From Stenotrophomonas sp. NA06056 (GTDB lineage Bacteria > Pseudomonadota > Gammaproteobacteria > Xanthomonadales > Xanthomonadaceae): a DNA stretch of 64,000 nt. The notes beneath the pieces were generated by a model. The model searched no databases. It was not told where the DNA came from and saw nothing but the letters and a program-made list of their open reading frames with translations. The translations under genes were made by a program, and so were the position numbers. The DNA is taken from assembly GCF_013364355.1 (NCBI RefSeq), contig NZ_CP054931.1, positions 620,001 to 684,000 of the forward strand, written 5' to 3'. Numbering within the stretch: position 1 is the stretch's first letter; the number at the start of each line of letters is the position of its first letter. Positions 52,960 through 64,000 of the stretch are shown piece after piece.

Positions 52960-54021
52960 TCATGCCAGCTTGGCCAGCACCGCGTCGGTCGCCTGCGTGG
53001 TGCTCACGGCCGCTCCCTTGGCGGCCAGATCGGCGGTAAACACACCGTCATCCAGCACCGCATGCACCGCCGCTTCGACGGCGGCGGCTTCTGCTTCCAG
53101 CCCCAGTGAATGGCGCAGCAGCATCGCGGCGCTGAAGATGGTCGCGTACGGATTGGCGATGCCCTTGCCAGCGATGTCCGGTGCCGAACCGTGGATCGGT
53201 TCGTAGATGCCCACCGCACCCGGCTCGCCCAGCGATGCCGATGGCAGCAGGCCCAGAGAACCGGCCAGCATCGAGGCTTCGTCGGTGAGGATGTCGCCGA
53301 ACATGTTCTCGGTCACGATCACGTCGTACTCGCGCGGCTTGGCCAGCAGGTGCATGGCCATCGAATCGACCAGCTGGTGCTCCAGTGCAACGTCCGGGAA
53401 CTCCTCGCGGCCGATGCGTGCGGCCACATCACGCCACAGGCGCGAGGTTTCCAGCACGTTGGCCTTGTCCACCGACGTGACCTTGCCACGGCGCTGCTGC
53501 GCCAGGCGGAAAGCACTGCGCAGCACGCGTTCGATCTCGGCCACGGTGTAGCGGCACAGGTCACTGGCGCTGTCGGCGTCGCGGGTCTTGTCGCCGAAGT
53601 AGATGCCACCGGTCAGTTCGCGCACCACCACGAAGTCCACGCCCTGCAGCAGCTCGGCCTTGATCGGCGAGGCATGCAGTGCGGCTTCGTGGGTGCGCAC
53701 CGGGCGCAGGTTGGCGTACAGGCCCAGCGCCTTGCGGATCGCCAGCAGGCCCTGTTCCGGGCGCACCTTGGCGTTCGGGTCGGACCACTTCGGGCCACCC
53801 ACGGCGCCCAGCAGCACCGCGTTGGCGGCCTGGCAAGCGGCCAGGGTCGACGCCGGCAGCGGCTCGCCGTGGCGGTCGATGGCGATGCCACCGATATCGT
53901 GCTCGCTGAAGGTGAAGGTGTGGTTGAAGCGTTCGGCGACGGCCTTCAATACGGCAACCGCGGCGGCGGCGACTTCCGGGCCGATGCCATCACCGGGCAG
54001 GACAACAATCTCAGCGTGCAT
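52960..54021 (-). CDS. leuB: 3-isopropylmalate dehydrogenase
   Basis: This 353-residue protein follows the IPMDH family: [93 protein letters not shown], and [16 protein letters not shown] near the C terminus. It oxidises and decarboxylates 3-isopropylmalate with NAD+ in leucine synthesis. The start overlaps the end of leuD by 11 bases. It is the last gene of the operon. Confidence 0.96.
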   Translation of the reverse strand: MHAEIVVLPGDGIGPEVAAAAVAVLKAVAERFNHTFTFSEHDIGGIAIDRHGEPLPASTLAACQAANAVLLGAVGGPKWSDPNAKVRPEQGLLAIRKALGLYANLRPVRTHEAALHASPIKAELLQGVDFVVVRELTGGIYFGDKTRDADSASDLCRYTVAEIERVLRSAFRLAQQRRGKVTSVDKANVLETSRLWRDVAARIGREEFPDVALEHQLVDSMAMHLLAKPREYDVIVTENMFGDILTDEASMLAGSLGLLPSASLGEPGAVGIYEPIHGSAPDIAGKGIANPYATIFSAAMLLRHSLGLEAEAAAVEAAVHAVLDDGVFTADLAAKGAAVSTTQATDAVLAKLA

Positions 54022-54588
54022 GCTCACTCTCGTAACGTTCGATTTCAGGGACACGGCCCAACAGATAACCCAATTGATCCACACCTTCCAGCAGGCAGGT
54101 CTGCGAGAAACCATCCAGCGGGAAGGAATACACGCGGCCGTCGGGCGTGCGCAGCTCGCGGGCGGCCACGTCGATGGTCAGTTCATCGTCCGGGCGCTCC
54201 ATCAGTGCCTGCACGTCGGCCTCGTCCAGCACGATCGGTAGCAGGCCGTTCTTCAACGAATTGCCGCGGAAGATGTCGGCGATCTCGCTGCTGACGATGG
54301 CGCGCAGGCCCAGGTCGGTCAGCGCCCACGGCGCATGCTCTCGCGAGGAGCCGCAGCCGAAGTTGCGACCGGCCAGCAGGATGCTGCGGCCGGCATTGTG
54401 CGGCTGGTTGAAGGCGAAGTCGGCCACCGGCGAACCGTCGGCCTGCCAGCGCCAGTCATTGAACGCATTGCGGCCCAGGCCAGCGCGTTCGGTGGTGGAC
54501 AGGAACCGCGCCGGAATGATCTGGTCGGTATCGATATTGGTCTGGCGCAGCACTACGCTGGCCGAACGCAGGGTGCGGAAGCCGCTCA

Positions 54589-54589
<1 letters not shown>
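54011..54589 (-). CDS. leuD: 3-isopropylmalate dehydratase small subunit
   Basis: This 192-residue swivel-domain subunit has [36 protein letters not shown] and the [13 protein letters not shown] stretch. It completes the aconitase-like active site of LeuCD. It overlaps the leuC stop by one base (TGATG). Confidence 0.95.
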
Positions 54590-56007
<1,418 letters not shown>

Positions 56008-56066
56008 GCGTTTGCCTGGCAGGAGTACGAAGTAGCGGACATCAATGAGAAAGTAACAGGGGCAGG

Positions 56067-56846
56067 TCAGCGGCGTCGCGCGAGCACGCGCAGGCGCACG
56101 TAGTCGGCCAGTGGCTGGCCGGCGGCATTGCGCGGCAGATCGGCCAGCAGCGCTGCGGCGGCTTCACGCACGGTGGCGCGGGCCTCGCTGGGCAGGTCGT
56201 CCAGCAGCGGCGCGGCGAAGACGCGCAGCCAGCCGGCAACGCCGGTCGGCAGCGCGGTCGGGCGTGGCAGGCATTCGATCAGCTGCACCTGGAAGCCATG
56301 CTGGCGCAGGCGCTCGGCGTAGGCATCGGCGGTAGGGAAGTACCACTGGAATGTACTTGCGCCATGCCCATGGGCCACGCGCGCGGCCTGCATGGCGGCA
56401 ACGATCGTGGCCACGTTGCCATGACCGCCAAACTCGGCGACGAAGCGGCCGCCAGGGCGCAGGGCGCGGCGCACGCCTTCCAGCACGCGGTCCGGGTTGG
56501 GCATCCAATGCAGCGCCGCGTTGCTGAACACTGCATCGAACGCGCCATCGAAGGCCAGGGCGTGACCGTCCATCACCTGCGCATCGACGCCCCGCGCACG
56601 CGCGGCGATCACCATTTCCGGCGAAGCGTCGACGCCCTGCATGTGTGCGCCGCTGAGAGCAAGCTCGGTAGTGAGCACGCCATCGCCACAGCCCAGGTCG
56701 AGGATGCGCTCGCCGGCCCGCGCGTCCAGCAGGCGCGCTACCGCACCGCCGAGAGTCGGCACGAAGCCGGCATCGATCGCATAGTCCAGGGCATTCCACT
56801 GCTGGCCAGCGCTGCTGGTGGCGGTTGCGGTGTCGAAGGCGCTCAT
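56067..56846 (-). CDS. Trans-aconitate methyltransferase-like protein in the leu operon
   Basis: This 259-residue class I methyltransferase has [16 protein letters not shown] (motif I, ~48-63), GVDASPEMV (motif II) and [42 protein letters not shown], wording typical of Tam and related enzymes. Tam methylates trans-aconitate, a by-product of aconitase. The yeast counterpart Tmt1 also methylates 3-isopropylmalate, which is made and used by the genes on either side here, so a leucine-pathway intermediate is a reasonable substrate. It lies 59 bases from leuC and 10 bases after leuA. Confidence 0.8.
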   Translation of the reverse strand: MSAFDTATATSSAGQQWNALDYAIDAGFVPTLGGAVARLLDARAGERILDLGCGDGVLTTELALSGAHMQGVDASPEMVIAARARGVDAQVMDGHALAFDGAFDAVFSNAALHWMPNPDRVLEGVRRALRPGGRFVAEFGGHGNVATIVAAMQAARVAHGHGASTFQWYFPTADAYAERLRQHGFQVQLIECLPRPTALPTGVAGWLRVFAAPLLDDLPSEARATVREAAAALLADLPRNAAGQPLADYVRLRVLARRR

Positions 56847-56856
56847 CTCACATTCC

Positions 56857-58439
<1,583 letters not shown>

Positions 58440-58443
<4 letters not shown>

Positions 58444-59531
58444 AGGGAAATCTCCTCGACAGCGGGTGCGACGGCTTGCAGGGGGGAAGGGGAAGGCGTT
58501 GGGAAGACGGTGGCGGTCGCCTTGCTGGGCGAACGCGGAGTTTCTGCCCGGCGTCGGCGCGGCTTGCGTGGCGGACGCGGGCGGATGTCGGTGAGCAGGC
58601 CTGCGAGCACGCCGGCATCGATGTTGCCGCCGGAGACGACCGCGCACTTGCGGCGGCCGGCGACACGGCGCCCGGCGGCCAGCGCCAGTGCGCCAGCGCC
58701 TTCGGCGATGATGTGTTCTTCCAGTGCCAACCGCACCAGGGTTTCGCGCAACTCGGCTTCGCGCACGATCACCACGTCGTCCAGCAGCGAGGTGCACAGG
58801 CGGCGGGTCAGGAAGCCGGGGATCTTCACCCGCACGCCATCGGCCAGCGACGGCACCGGGGTGATCTCGCGCACGTCGCCGCGGATTGCACGTGCCATCG
58901 AATCAACCCCCTCGACCTGCGCACCAACGATGCGTACGCCCTGCGACTTCAACGCCAGGGCGACGCCGGAGGCCAGGCCGCCGCCGCCGATCGGAACGAT
59001 CACCACGTCCGGCGCATGCACCGCCAGCTCGATGCCGACGGTACCCTGCCCGGCGATGACATCGGCATCGTCGAACGCGGACAGGAAGCGGTAGCCATGG
59101 CGCTGCGCCAGTTCAACGGCGAACGCATAGGCTTCGTCATAACTGTTGCCATGCTGGCGCACGGTTGCGCCCCAATGGGCGACGCCTGCGATCTTGGTTG
59201 CCGGTGCGCCATGCGGCATTACGGCGATGGCCGGCACATCCAGGCGGTAGGCGGCCCAGGCCACGCCCTGGGCGTGGTTGCCAGCCGAGGCGCAGATCAC
59301 CGGGCGCGTATCGCCACGTTCGCGGGCGGCCAGCAGGGCATTCAGCGCGCCGCGCACCTTGTACGATCCGGTGCGCTGCAGGTTCTCCAGCTTCAGCCAG
59401 GTGCCGAAGCGCTCGGCATGGTGCAGTGGCGTGGGCGGCAGGAAGCGGCGCAGACGGGCCTGCGCCGCCAGTACATCGGCAACGGTTACGTCGCCGACAT
59501 CGCTTTCCTTGCTGGCGTCAGCGGCCGGCAT
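58440..59531 (-). CDS. ilvA: Threonine dehydratase
   Basis: This 363-residue fold-type II PLP enzyme has the PLP lysine in the [18 protein letters not shown] segment, [13 protein letters not shown], the glycine loop [13 protein letters not shown] and VSGGNIDA near the end. It deaminates threonine to 2-oxobutyrate, the entry to isoleucine. There is no C-terminal ACT regulatory domain of the E. coli IlvA type; instead the tail is Arg/Pro/Ser-rich. It could therefore be less sensitive to isoleucine or resemble TdcB. An ATG 11 codons upstream is possible. The 96-bp gap to ilvM holds only a 37-codon ORF of doubtful value. Confidence 0.88.
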
Positions 59532-59627
59532 GGGCCACCAGCAGGGTGTTGCCGACCACCGCATGTGGGCACGGGCGGCAAAGAAGACGCCTCCGTACCG
59601 GCACCGTGGTGAATACGGTACGGGCGT

Positions 59628-59879
59628 TCATGCGGATACTCCTTCCAGTGCGGTCATCTGCACTGAAACGCAGTCGTAGATCTTTTCCATCTGCCGGCAC
59701 AGGGTTTCCGGCGGACGCGAGCCGTCCACCACCAGCTGCAGGTGCCAACGACCATCGTCGGCGGCCATCGGCGCACCGGTGATCGCGCGCGGTGCGAAGC
59801 CGCGGCGTTCGGCCATGCCGATCACGCGCAGCAGCGCGCCCTCGGCCGGTTGCAGCACCAGGTCAAGCCGGTATTGCAT
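59628..59879 (-). CDS. ilvM: Acetolactate synthase small subunit (ACT domain)
   Basis: This 83-residue single ACT-like domain (YRLDLVLQPAEGALLRVIGMAERRGFAPRAITGAPM...) matches IlvM, the regulatory subunit of the IlvG-type synthase. It overlaps the ilvG stop by 17 bases, so the two are translationally coupled. Confidence 0.87.
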   Translation of the reverse strand: MQYRLDLVLQPAEGALLRVIGMAERRGFAPRAITGAPMAADDGRWHLQLVVDGSRPPETLCRQMEKIYDCVSVQMTALEGVSA

Positions 59880-61599
59880 TGGGGATCTCCTGGCGTGCAT
59901 GTGCAGGGTTGCTTTCCAGCATGGTGCTGTTGGCGGTATTGGGCGGCACCAGTGGCCACACGTTCGCGCGTGCATCAATGGCTACGTGCAGCAGGGCCGG
60001 GCCGGGCTCGGCCAGCAGTGCGGCCAGTCCACCTTCAACGTCATCACGTGCATCGATGCGCGTGGCGGCGATGCCGAACACCTTGGCCAGGGCCACGAAG
60101 TCCGGGTTGTCGGACAGGTCGATCTCGCTGTAACGCTCGGCGAAGAACAGTTCCTGCCACTGCCGCACCATGCCCAGCGAACTGTTGTCCAACAGGATGA
60201 TCTTCACCGGCAGGCGGCAGCGCGCGATGGTCGCCAGCTCCTGCACGTTCATCATGAAGCTGCCATCGCCGGACACCAGCACCACCGTGCGCTCAGGGCA
60301 GGCGAACTGCGCGCCCATCGCCGCCGGCAGGCCGAAGCCCATCGTGCCCAGCGCGCCACTGGTCAGGTGGTTGCGCGGGTGATTGAAGCGGCAGTGCTGT
60401 GCCACCCACATCTGGTGTTGGCCAACATCGCAGGCGATCACCGCATCGGCCGGGGCCAGCTCGCTCAGGCGCTTCAGCAACGCCGGGGCGTAGATGTGCT
60501 GGCCCGGTGCGTCGTAGCGCGCGGCGAAGCGTTCGCGATGCTGCGCGCAGCGCTTGCGCCATGCGTCCTGGTGGGCCTTGGGGGAGGGGAAGGCCGCACG
60601 CAGGGCGCGGATGGCGTGGCCGACATTGCCGGGCACGGCGACATCGGCGCTGCGCAGCTTGGAGATCTCGTACGCATCGGCATCGATGTGCACCACCCGG
60701 GCAAACGGCGCGAACTCGGTCAGCTTGCCGGTCGCCCGATCATCGAAACGCGCACCCAGCACCAGCAGCAGGTCGCTTTCCTGCACCGCCATGTTCGCCG
60801 CGCGGGTGCCGTGCATGCCCAGCATACCCAACGACTGCGGGTGCTGGGCAGGCAGCGCGCCCAGCCCACGCAGGGTCATCACGGTGGGGATGGCGCTGGC
60901 TTCGACGAATTCGCGCAGCTCCTGCACGGCATCGCCCAGGGCAATGCCACCACCGGCATAGACCACCGGCTTTTCCGCCGCAGCCAGTGCGGCGATGGCC
61001 TCGGCGATGGCGTCGTCAGCGGCGGCCGGCGGCGGTTCCACGCTGGCCGGCACATGCGCCGGCAGGTGGCTGGCATCGGCCAGCTGCACATCCTTGGGCA
61101 GGTCGATCAGCACCGGGCCAGGACGGCCCTCGCGGGCGATGCGGAAGGCATCGGTCACCACGCGCGGCAGATCATCGACGCTGCGCACCAGCCAGCTGTG
61201 CTTGACGATCGGCATCGTCAAGCCGAACACATCCAGTTCCTGGAAGGCATCGGTGCCCAGCAGCGGCGTGGCCACCTGGCCGGTGATGCAGACCATCGGC
61301 ACCGAATCGAGCATTGCATCGGCGATGCCGGTGACCAGGTTCGAAGCGCCCGGCCCGGAGGTCGCCACGCAGACGCCGACCTGGCCACTGGCACGCGCAA
61401 AGCCGTTCGCGGCCAGTGCCGCGCCCTGCTCATGGCGCACCAGGATGTGCTTCAGCGACGAATCCACCAGTGCGTCGTAGAACGGCATGATGGTGCCGCC
61501 GGGGTAGCCGAACAGCGTGCGGACACCCTCGGCCTCCAGCGCCTGGGTCAGCCAGCGCGCGCCGTTGGGCGGCGCGCTGCGGTGTGTGGGAGTGTTCAT
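59863..61599 (-). CDS. ilvG: Acetolactate synthase large subunit
   Basis: This 578-residue ThDP enzyme has GARWLTQALEAEGVRTLFGYPGG, the catalytic Glu in LVRHEQGAALAANGFARASG, FAD-contact segments around LVLGARFDDRATG, and the ThDP-binding GDGSFMMNVQELATIARCRLPVKIILLDN. It condenses pyruvate with pyruvate or 2-oxobutyrate. An intact reading frame shows that, unlike ilvG of E. coli K-12, it is not broken. Confidence 0.95.
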   Translation of the reverse strand: MNTPTHRSAPPNGARWLTQALEAEGVRTLFGYPGGTIMPFYDALVDSSLKHILVRHEQGAALAANGFARASGQVGVCVATSGPGASNLVTGIADAMLDSVPMVCITGQVATPLLGTDAFQELDVFGLTMPIVKHSWLVRSVDDLPRVVTDAFRIAREGRPGPVLIDLPKDVQLADASHLPAHVPASVEPPPAAADDAIAEAIAALAAAEKPVVYAGGGIALGDAVQELREFVEASAIPTVMTLRGLGALPAQHPQSLGMLGMHGTRAANMAVQESDLLLVLGARFDDRATGKLTEFAPFARVVHIDADAYEISKLRSADVAVPGNVGHAIRALRAAFPSPKAHQDAWRKRCAQHRERFAARYDAPGQHIYAPALLKRLSELAPADAVIACDVGQHQMWVAQHCRFNHPRNHLTSGALGTMGFGLPAAMGAQFACPERTVVLVSGDGSFMMNVQELATIARCRLPVKIILLDNSSLGMVRQWQELFFAERYSEIDLSDNPDFVALAKVFGIAATRIDARDDVEGGLAALLAEPGPALLHVAIDARANVWPLVPPNTANSTMLESNPAHARQEIPNAIPA

Positions 61600-61636
61600 G
61601 GGGGAACCTTGCAGAGCGGGTGGGGGTGCCGCGTTG

Positions 61637-62611
61637 TTACGCGGCTTGACCTTGCAACCAGACCATCTTGGCGCGCAGCTCCTTGCCTACCTTCTCGATC
61701 GGATGCTCCAGGTCGGCCTGCTTGAACTTGTTGTAGTTCGGCAGGCCCGCTTCGTACTCGGCCACCCAGTTCTTGGTGAAGGTGCCGTCCTGGATGTCCT
61801 TCAGTACTTCCTTCATGCGCTCCTTGGTGCCGGCGTCGATGACCCGCGGGCCGCTGACGTAGTCGCCGTACTGCGCGGTTTCGGAGATGAATTCCAACAT
61901 GCGCGAGATGCCGCCTTCGTAGAACAGGTCGACGATCAGCTTCAGTTCGTGCAGCACTTCGTAATAGGCGATTTCCGGCTGGTAACCGGCTTCCACCAGG
62001 GTCTCGAAGCCCGCCTGCACCAGCGCCGAAGCGCCGCCGCACAGCACCGCCTGCTCACCGAACAGATCGGTCTCGGTTTCTTCCTTGAAGGTGGTCTGGA
62101 TCAGGTTGGCGCGTGCGCCACCCAGGCCGGCTGCATAGGCGAGTGCATACTCGGCGGCCTTGCCGCTCTTGTCCTGGTAGACCGCCCAGATGCACGGCAC
62201 ACCGCGGCCGATTTCATATTCGCGACGGACCAGCGCACCCGGGCCCTTCGGCGCGACCAGAACGACGTCCAGGTCCTCGCGCGGCTTGATCATGTCGAAA
62301 TGCACGTTCAAACCATGCGCGAACAGCAGCACCGCACCCTGTTTCATGTTCGGTGCCAGCACGTCGTCGTAGAGCTTCTTCTGCACCATGTCCGGGGTCA
62401 GCACCGCGACCAGGTCGGCATCCTTCACCGCCTCGGCCGGTGCCTTCACGGTGAAGCCATCGGCCTGCGCCTTGACCTCGGTGGGGCCGCCCGGGCGCAG
62501 GCCTACCACCACATCGAAGCCGGATTCACGCAGGTTCAGCGCGTGGGCGCGGCCCTGGCTGCCGAAGCCGATGACGGCGATTTTGGTCTGGGGCAGGTCG
62601 TTGGTGCTCAT
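61637..62611 (-). CDS. ilvC: Ketol-acid reductoisomerase
   Basis: This 324-residue class I KARI has the NADPH motif [20 protein letters not shown] (GxGxxG at residues ~15-20), a knotted C-terminal domain with [40 protein letters not shown] and [16 protein letters not shown], and catalytic acidic and lysine residues in these blocks. It makes the dihydroxy acids of valine and isoleucine synthesis. AAGGAA lies 8 bases before the ATG. It is the first structural gene of the operon, preceded by two terminators. Confidence 0.95.
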   Translation of the reverse strand: MSTNDLPQTKIAVIGFGSQGRAHALNLRESGFDVVVGLRPGGPTEVKAQADGFTVKAPAEAVKDADLVAVLTPDMVQKKLYDDVLAPNMKQGAVLLFAHGLNVHFDMIKPREDLDVVLVAPKGPGALVRREYEIGRGVPCIWAVYQDKSGKAAEYALAYAAGLGGARANLIQTTFKEETETDLFGEQAVLCGGASALVQAGFETLVEAGYQPEIAYYEVLHELKLIVDLFYEGGISRMLEFISETAQYGDYVSGPRVIDAGTKERMKEVLKDIQDGTFTKNWVAEYEAGLPNYNKFKQADLEHPIEKVGKELRAKMVWLQGQAA

Positions 62612-62643
62612 GGGGGAGGTTCCTTGCGGGTGGGAAGAAAAAA

Positions 62644-62678
62644 GACGGCCGGCAGTCGAAGCGACGTACCGGCCGGTC
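62644..62678 (-). terminator. Second terminator-like hairpin just upstream of ilvC
   Basis: On the minus strand, GACCGGCCGG...GTCG pairs with CGAC...CCGGCCGTC around a CTT loop, followed by TTTTTTCTT. It lies only 32 bases before the ilvC ATG and begins at the stop codon of a 33-codon ORF, so it may be a second attenuator. Confidence 0.7.
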
Positions 62679-62778
62679 AGGGAAAGGTGGGGAAGGCAGA
62701 GCTGCACATCGCACAGGTACTGCCACCACGAGGGTTCGTGGTGCGGCGGGTCCGGGTTGTGCGATGAGCGTTGGTCAT
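62677..62778 (-). CDS. Possible second leader peptide, Thr/Arg-rich
   Basis: A 33-codon ORF ([20 protein letters not shown]...) lies between the ilv attenuator and the second terminator. Seven of its first 21 residues are Thr and six are Arg. It contains an internal hairpin (62724-62743, CACCACGA / TCGTGGTG) and its TGA touches the terminator stem. There is no clear Shine-Dalgarno sequence. It may be a regulatory leader or chance. Confidence 0.3.
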   Translation of the reverse strand: MTNAHRTTRTRRTTNPRGGSTCAMCSSAFPTFP

Positions 62779-62812
62779 GGTGGTTGCGTCTGAAACCAGG
62801 TCCTGAAATGAA

Positions 62813-62842
62813 AAAACCCGCACCTTGGCGGGTGCGGGTTTT
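62813..62842 (-). terminator. ilv attenuator terminator
   Basis: A perfect 12-bp stem AAAACCCGCACC / GGTGCGGGTTTT with a 6-nt loop is followed by a T-tract on the minus strand. A competing partner, GGTGCGGG, lies upstream at 62890-62883 inside the leader peptide gene and can pair with CCCGCACC of this stem. Confidence 0.9.
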
Positions 62843-62866
62843 GAAGAGTTCCGGTGTGTTTGTTGC

Positions 62867-62995
62867 TTACACGCTGGCTCGTCCCGCACCTGTTGGTTGG
62901 GTAATAAGTACGAGCACAAGAATCGAACGCAGCGAGGCGGCGCCGGTGTCGGCGGCTTCAATGTGGGTTCGCGGTGGTGTGTTGTGATGCAACAT
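62867..62995 (-). CDS. ilvL: ilv operon leader peptide
   Basis: This 42-residue peptide has an uninterrupted run Ile-Leu-Val-Leu-Val-Leu-Ile at residues 25-31 (62923-62903), coded in part by triplets that are rare in such a GC-rich genome (ATT, CTT, GTA, CTT, ATT). It lies immediately upstream of the attenuator and downstream of a promoter with a perfect TTGACA. Ribosome stalling at these codons when branched-chain aminoacyl-tRNAs are scarce should leave the antiterminator segment free and let transcription reach ilvC. The gene is too short for standard gene callers. Confidence 0.87.
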   Translation of the reverse strand: MLHHNTPPRTHIEAADTGAASLRSILVLVLITQPTGAGRASV

Positions 62996-63002
62996 GTGAT
63001 CG

Positions 63003-63032
63003 AGAAAACCACAGCCGTTTCGGCGCTGTCAA
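63003..63032 (-). promoter_or_regulatory. Promoter of the ilv-leu operon
   Basis: The -35 TTGACA (63032-63027), an 18-bp spacer and -10 TTTTCT (63008-63003) put the +1 one base before the leader peptide ATG, so the leader peptide is probably translated from a leaderless end. The remaining ~240 bp up to the divergent gamma-glutamyltransferase gene show no other gene. Confidence 0.65.
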
Positions 63033-63276
63033 CCCTCGCAGCGATATTTCCGTCGGTTTCCGCTGCATGCAGTGCAATCGCTTGTGGCGCAAGGATGGTT
63101 GCCGCTGAAAGTGTTTCGGTGAACCCGAATTCACTCTTTTAAACGGGTTTTTTGCGCGGGAATGAGGGCGTCTCTGCCGCTTCGCTCGCCGGGCATGGCC
63201 CATGACCTATGCCCGATGGCCCCTGATCGCCGCAGCAGCGAAGATCGGCCCACCACCCTTCCATCGGAACCCGACC

Positions 63277-64000
63277 GTGTCCCGACGTCTTGCCCGTTCC
63301 CTGCTGGCTGCTGCCGTGCTGGCTGCCGTGCCCCTGCTGTCCCTGGCTGCCGACCGCATCACCGGCCATACCTTCGCCACCCGTTCGGAGGTGATCGCCC
63401 CGCATGCGATGGCCGCCACCTCGCAGCCGCTGGCCACCCAGATCGCGCTGGATGTGATGAAGCGCGGTGGCTCGGCCGTCGATGCCGCCATCGCGGCCAA
63501 CGCAGCGCTGGGCCTGATGGAACCCACCGGCAACGGCGTCGGCGGCGACCTGTTCGCCATCGTGTGGGACCCGAAGACGCAGAAGCTCTACGGCTACAAC
63601 GGCTCCGGCCGCTCGCCAAAGTCGCTCACCCTGGCCGAGTTCCAGCGTCGTGGCCTGAAGGAGATTCCGGCCACCGGCCCGCTGCCGGTATCGGTGCCGG
63701 GTGCGGTGGATGGCTGGTTCGCTCTGCACGACCGGTTCGGCCGCAAGCCGATGGCCGACAACCTGGCCCCGGCCATCCGCTACGCCCGGGAAGGGCACCC
63801 GGTGGCAGAAGTGATCTCCTACTACTGGGACCGCTCGGTGCCGAAGCTGTCGCAGTATCCGGGTTTCAAGGAGCAGTTCACCGTCGACGGCCATGCTCCG
63901 CGCAAGGGCGAGATGTGGAAGAACCCGAACCTGGCGGACACCCTGCAGAAGATCGCCGACGGCGGCCGTGATGCCTTCTACAAGGGCGATATCGCCCACA
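63277..64000 (+). CDS. ggt: Gamma-glutamyltransferase precursor (3' end outside window)
   Basis: The GTG start opens a signal peptide (VSRRLARSLLAAAVLAAVPLLSLAA). The mature N-terminal part of GGT follows: MAATSQPLATQIALDVMKRGGSAVDAAIAANAALGLMEPTGNGVGGDLFAIVWD, YGYNGSGRSP and PVSVPGAVDGWFALHDRFGRKPM. The autoprocessing Thr and the small subunit lie beyond the window. The enzyme hydrolyses or transfers the gamma-glutamyl group of glutathione in the periplasm. An in-frame ATG at 63202 is an alternative but would give an unusually long pre-signal region. It is divergent from the ilv operon. Confidence 0.92.
   Translation, partial: MSRRLARSLLAAAVLAAVPLLSLAADRITGHTFATRSEVIAPHAMAATSQPLATQIALDVMKRGGSAVDAAIAANAALGLMEPTGNGVGGDLFAIVWDPKTQKLYGYNGSGRSPKSLTLAEFQRRGLKEIPATGPLPVSVPGAVDGWFALHDRFGRKPMADNLAPAIRYAREGHPVAEVISYYWDRSVPKLSQYPGFKEQFTVDGHAPRKGEMWKNPNLADTLQKIADGGRDAFYKGDIAH

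Noticed and set aside
59532..59634. 37-codon ORF between ilvM and ilvA as a further leader peptide
   Set aside because: There is no run of regulatory codons and no terminator after it. It overlaps a possible longer ilvA start.

Overview
The window is high-GC, gene-dense gammaproteobacterial chromosome. It most likely comes from the Stenotrophomonas maltophilia complex (Xanthomonadaceae). Three things point there: a smeRo-pcm-tolC operon divergent from smeO-smeP in the order known for the SmeOP-TolCSm efflux system, dozens of short GTAG-headed palindromes of the SMAG type together with a REP-associated tyrosine transposase, and Xanthomonadaceae-style branched-chain amino acid and citrate clusters. 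I see no phage, integron, CRISPR, rRNA or tRNA. Apart from the REP/RAYT material and a family of long hairpins, it reads as core chromosome.

Layout. 1-5.2 kb: the 3' end of an autotransporter, a short AMP nucleosidase, a DUF924 protein, a glutaredoxin/A-type/rhodanese fusion and a polysaccharide deacetylase. 5.5-10.8 kb: an alaA-GDSL hydrolase-methyltransferase operon read leftward, then rsgA and a QEGLA/DUF1704 protein read rightward. 11.2-20.4 kb: an outer-membrane receptor, an SDR, a CitMHS citrate transporter and a porin, facing a TctDE-like two-component pair whose third gene is a lone periplasmic binding protein. 20.5-29.8 kb: a LuxR-type regulator, a DctB-like hybrid kinase, a second porin, dctA and maeB, together a C4-dicarboxylate sensing, uptake and use block. 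30.2-42.1 kb: a secreted protease and a GH92 mannosidase, then envelope genes (zinc-finger protein, glycosyltransferase, O-antigen ligase, lipid A acyltransferase, waaA) with the RAYT gene and its REP array in between, and an orphan permease. 42.2-49.5 kb: the SmeOP-TolC locus. 49.5-52.9 kb: a REP array, a LysR/SDR pair and a lipoprotein-like protein. 53-63 kb: one leftward ilvC-ilvG-ilvM-ilvA-leuA-methyltransferase-leuC-leuD-leuB operon. 63.3-64 kb: the start of a gamma-glutamyltransferase gene.

Main points beyond ordinary annotation. (1) A family of about 100-nt hairpins with long, copy-specific arms and a conserved loop of exactly 52 nt occurs in all three large convergent intergenic regions, twice as mirror-image pairs. 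(2) The ilv operon has an unannotated 42-codon leader peptide with seven consecutive Ile/Leu/Val codons, an attenuator and a competing antiterminator, followed by a second terminator just before ilvC. (3) The efflux repressor gene smeRo carries a 19-bp tandem duplication that shifts its reading frame and replaces its C terminus. (4) At least eight genes have a -10 box placed so that the transcript would begin at or one base before the start codon, which suggests common leaderless translation. All functional statements come from reading the sequence and recalling family features; no database search was run.
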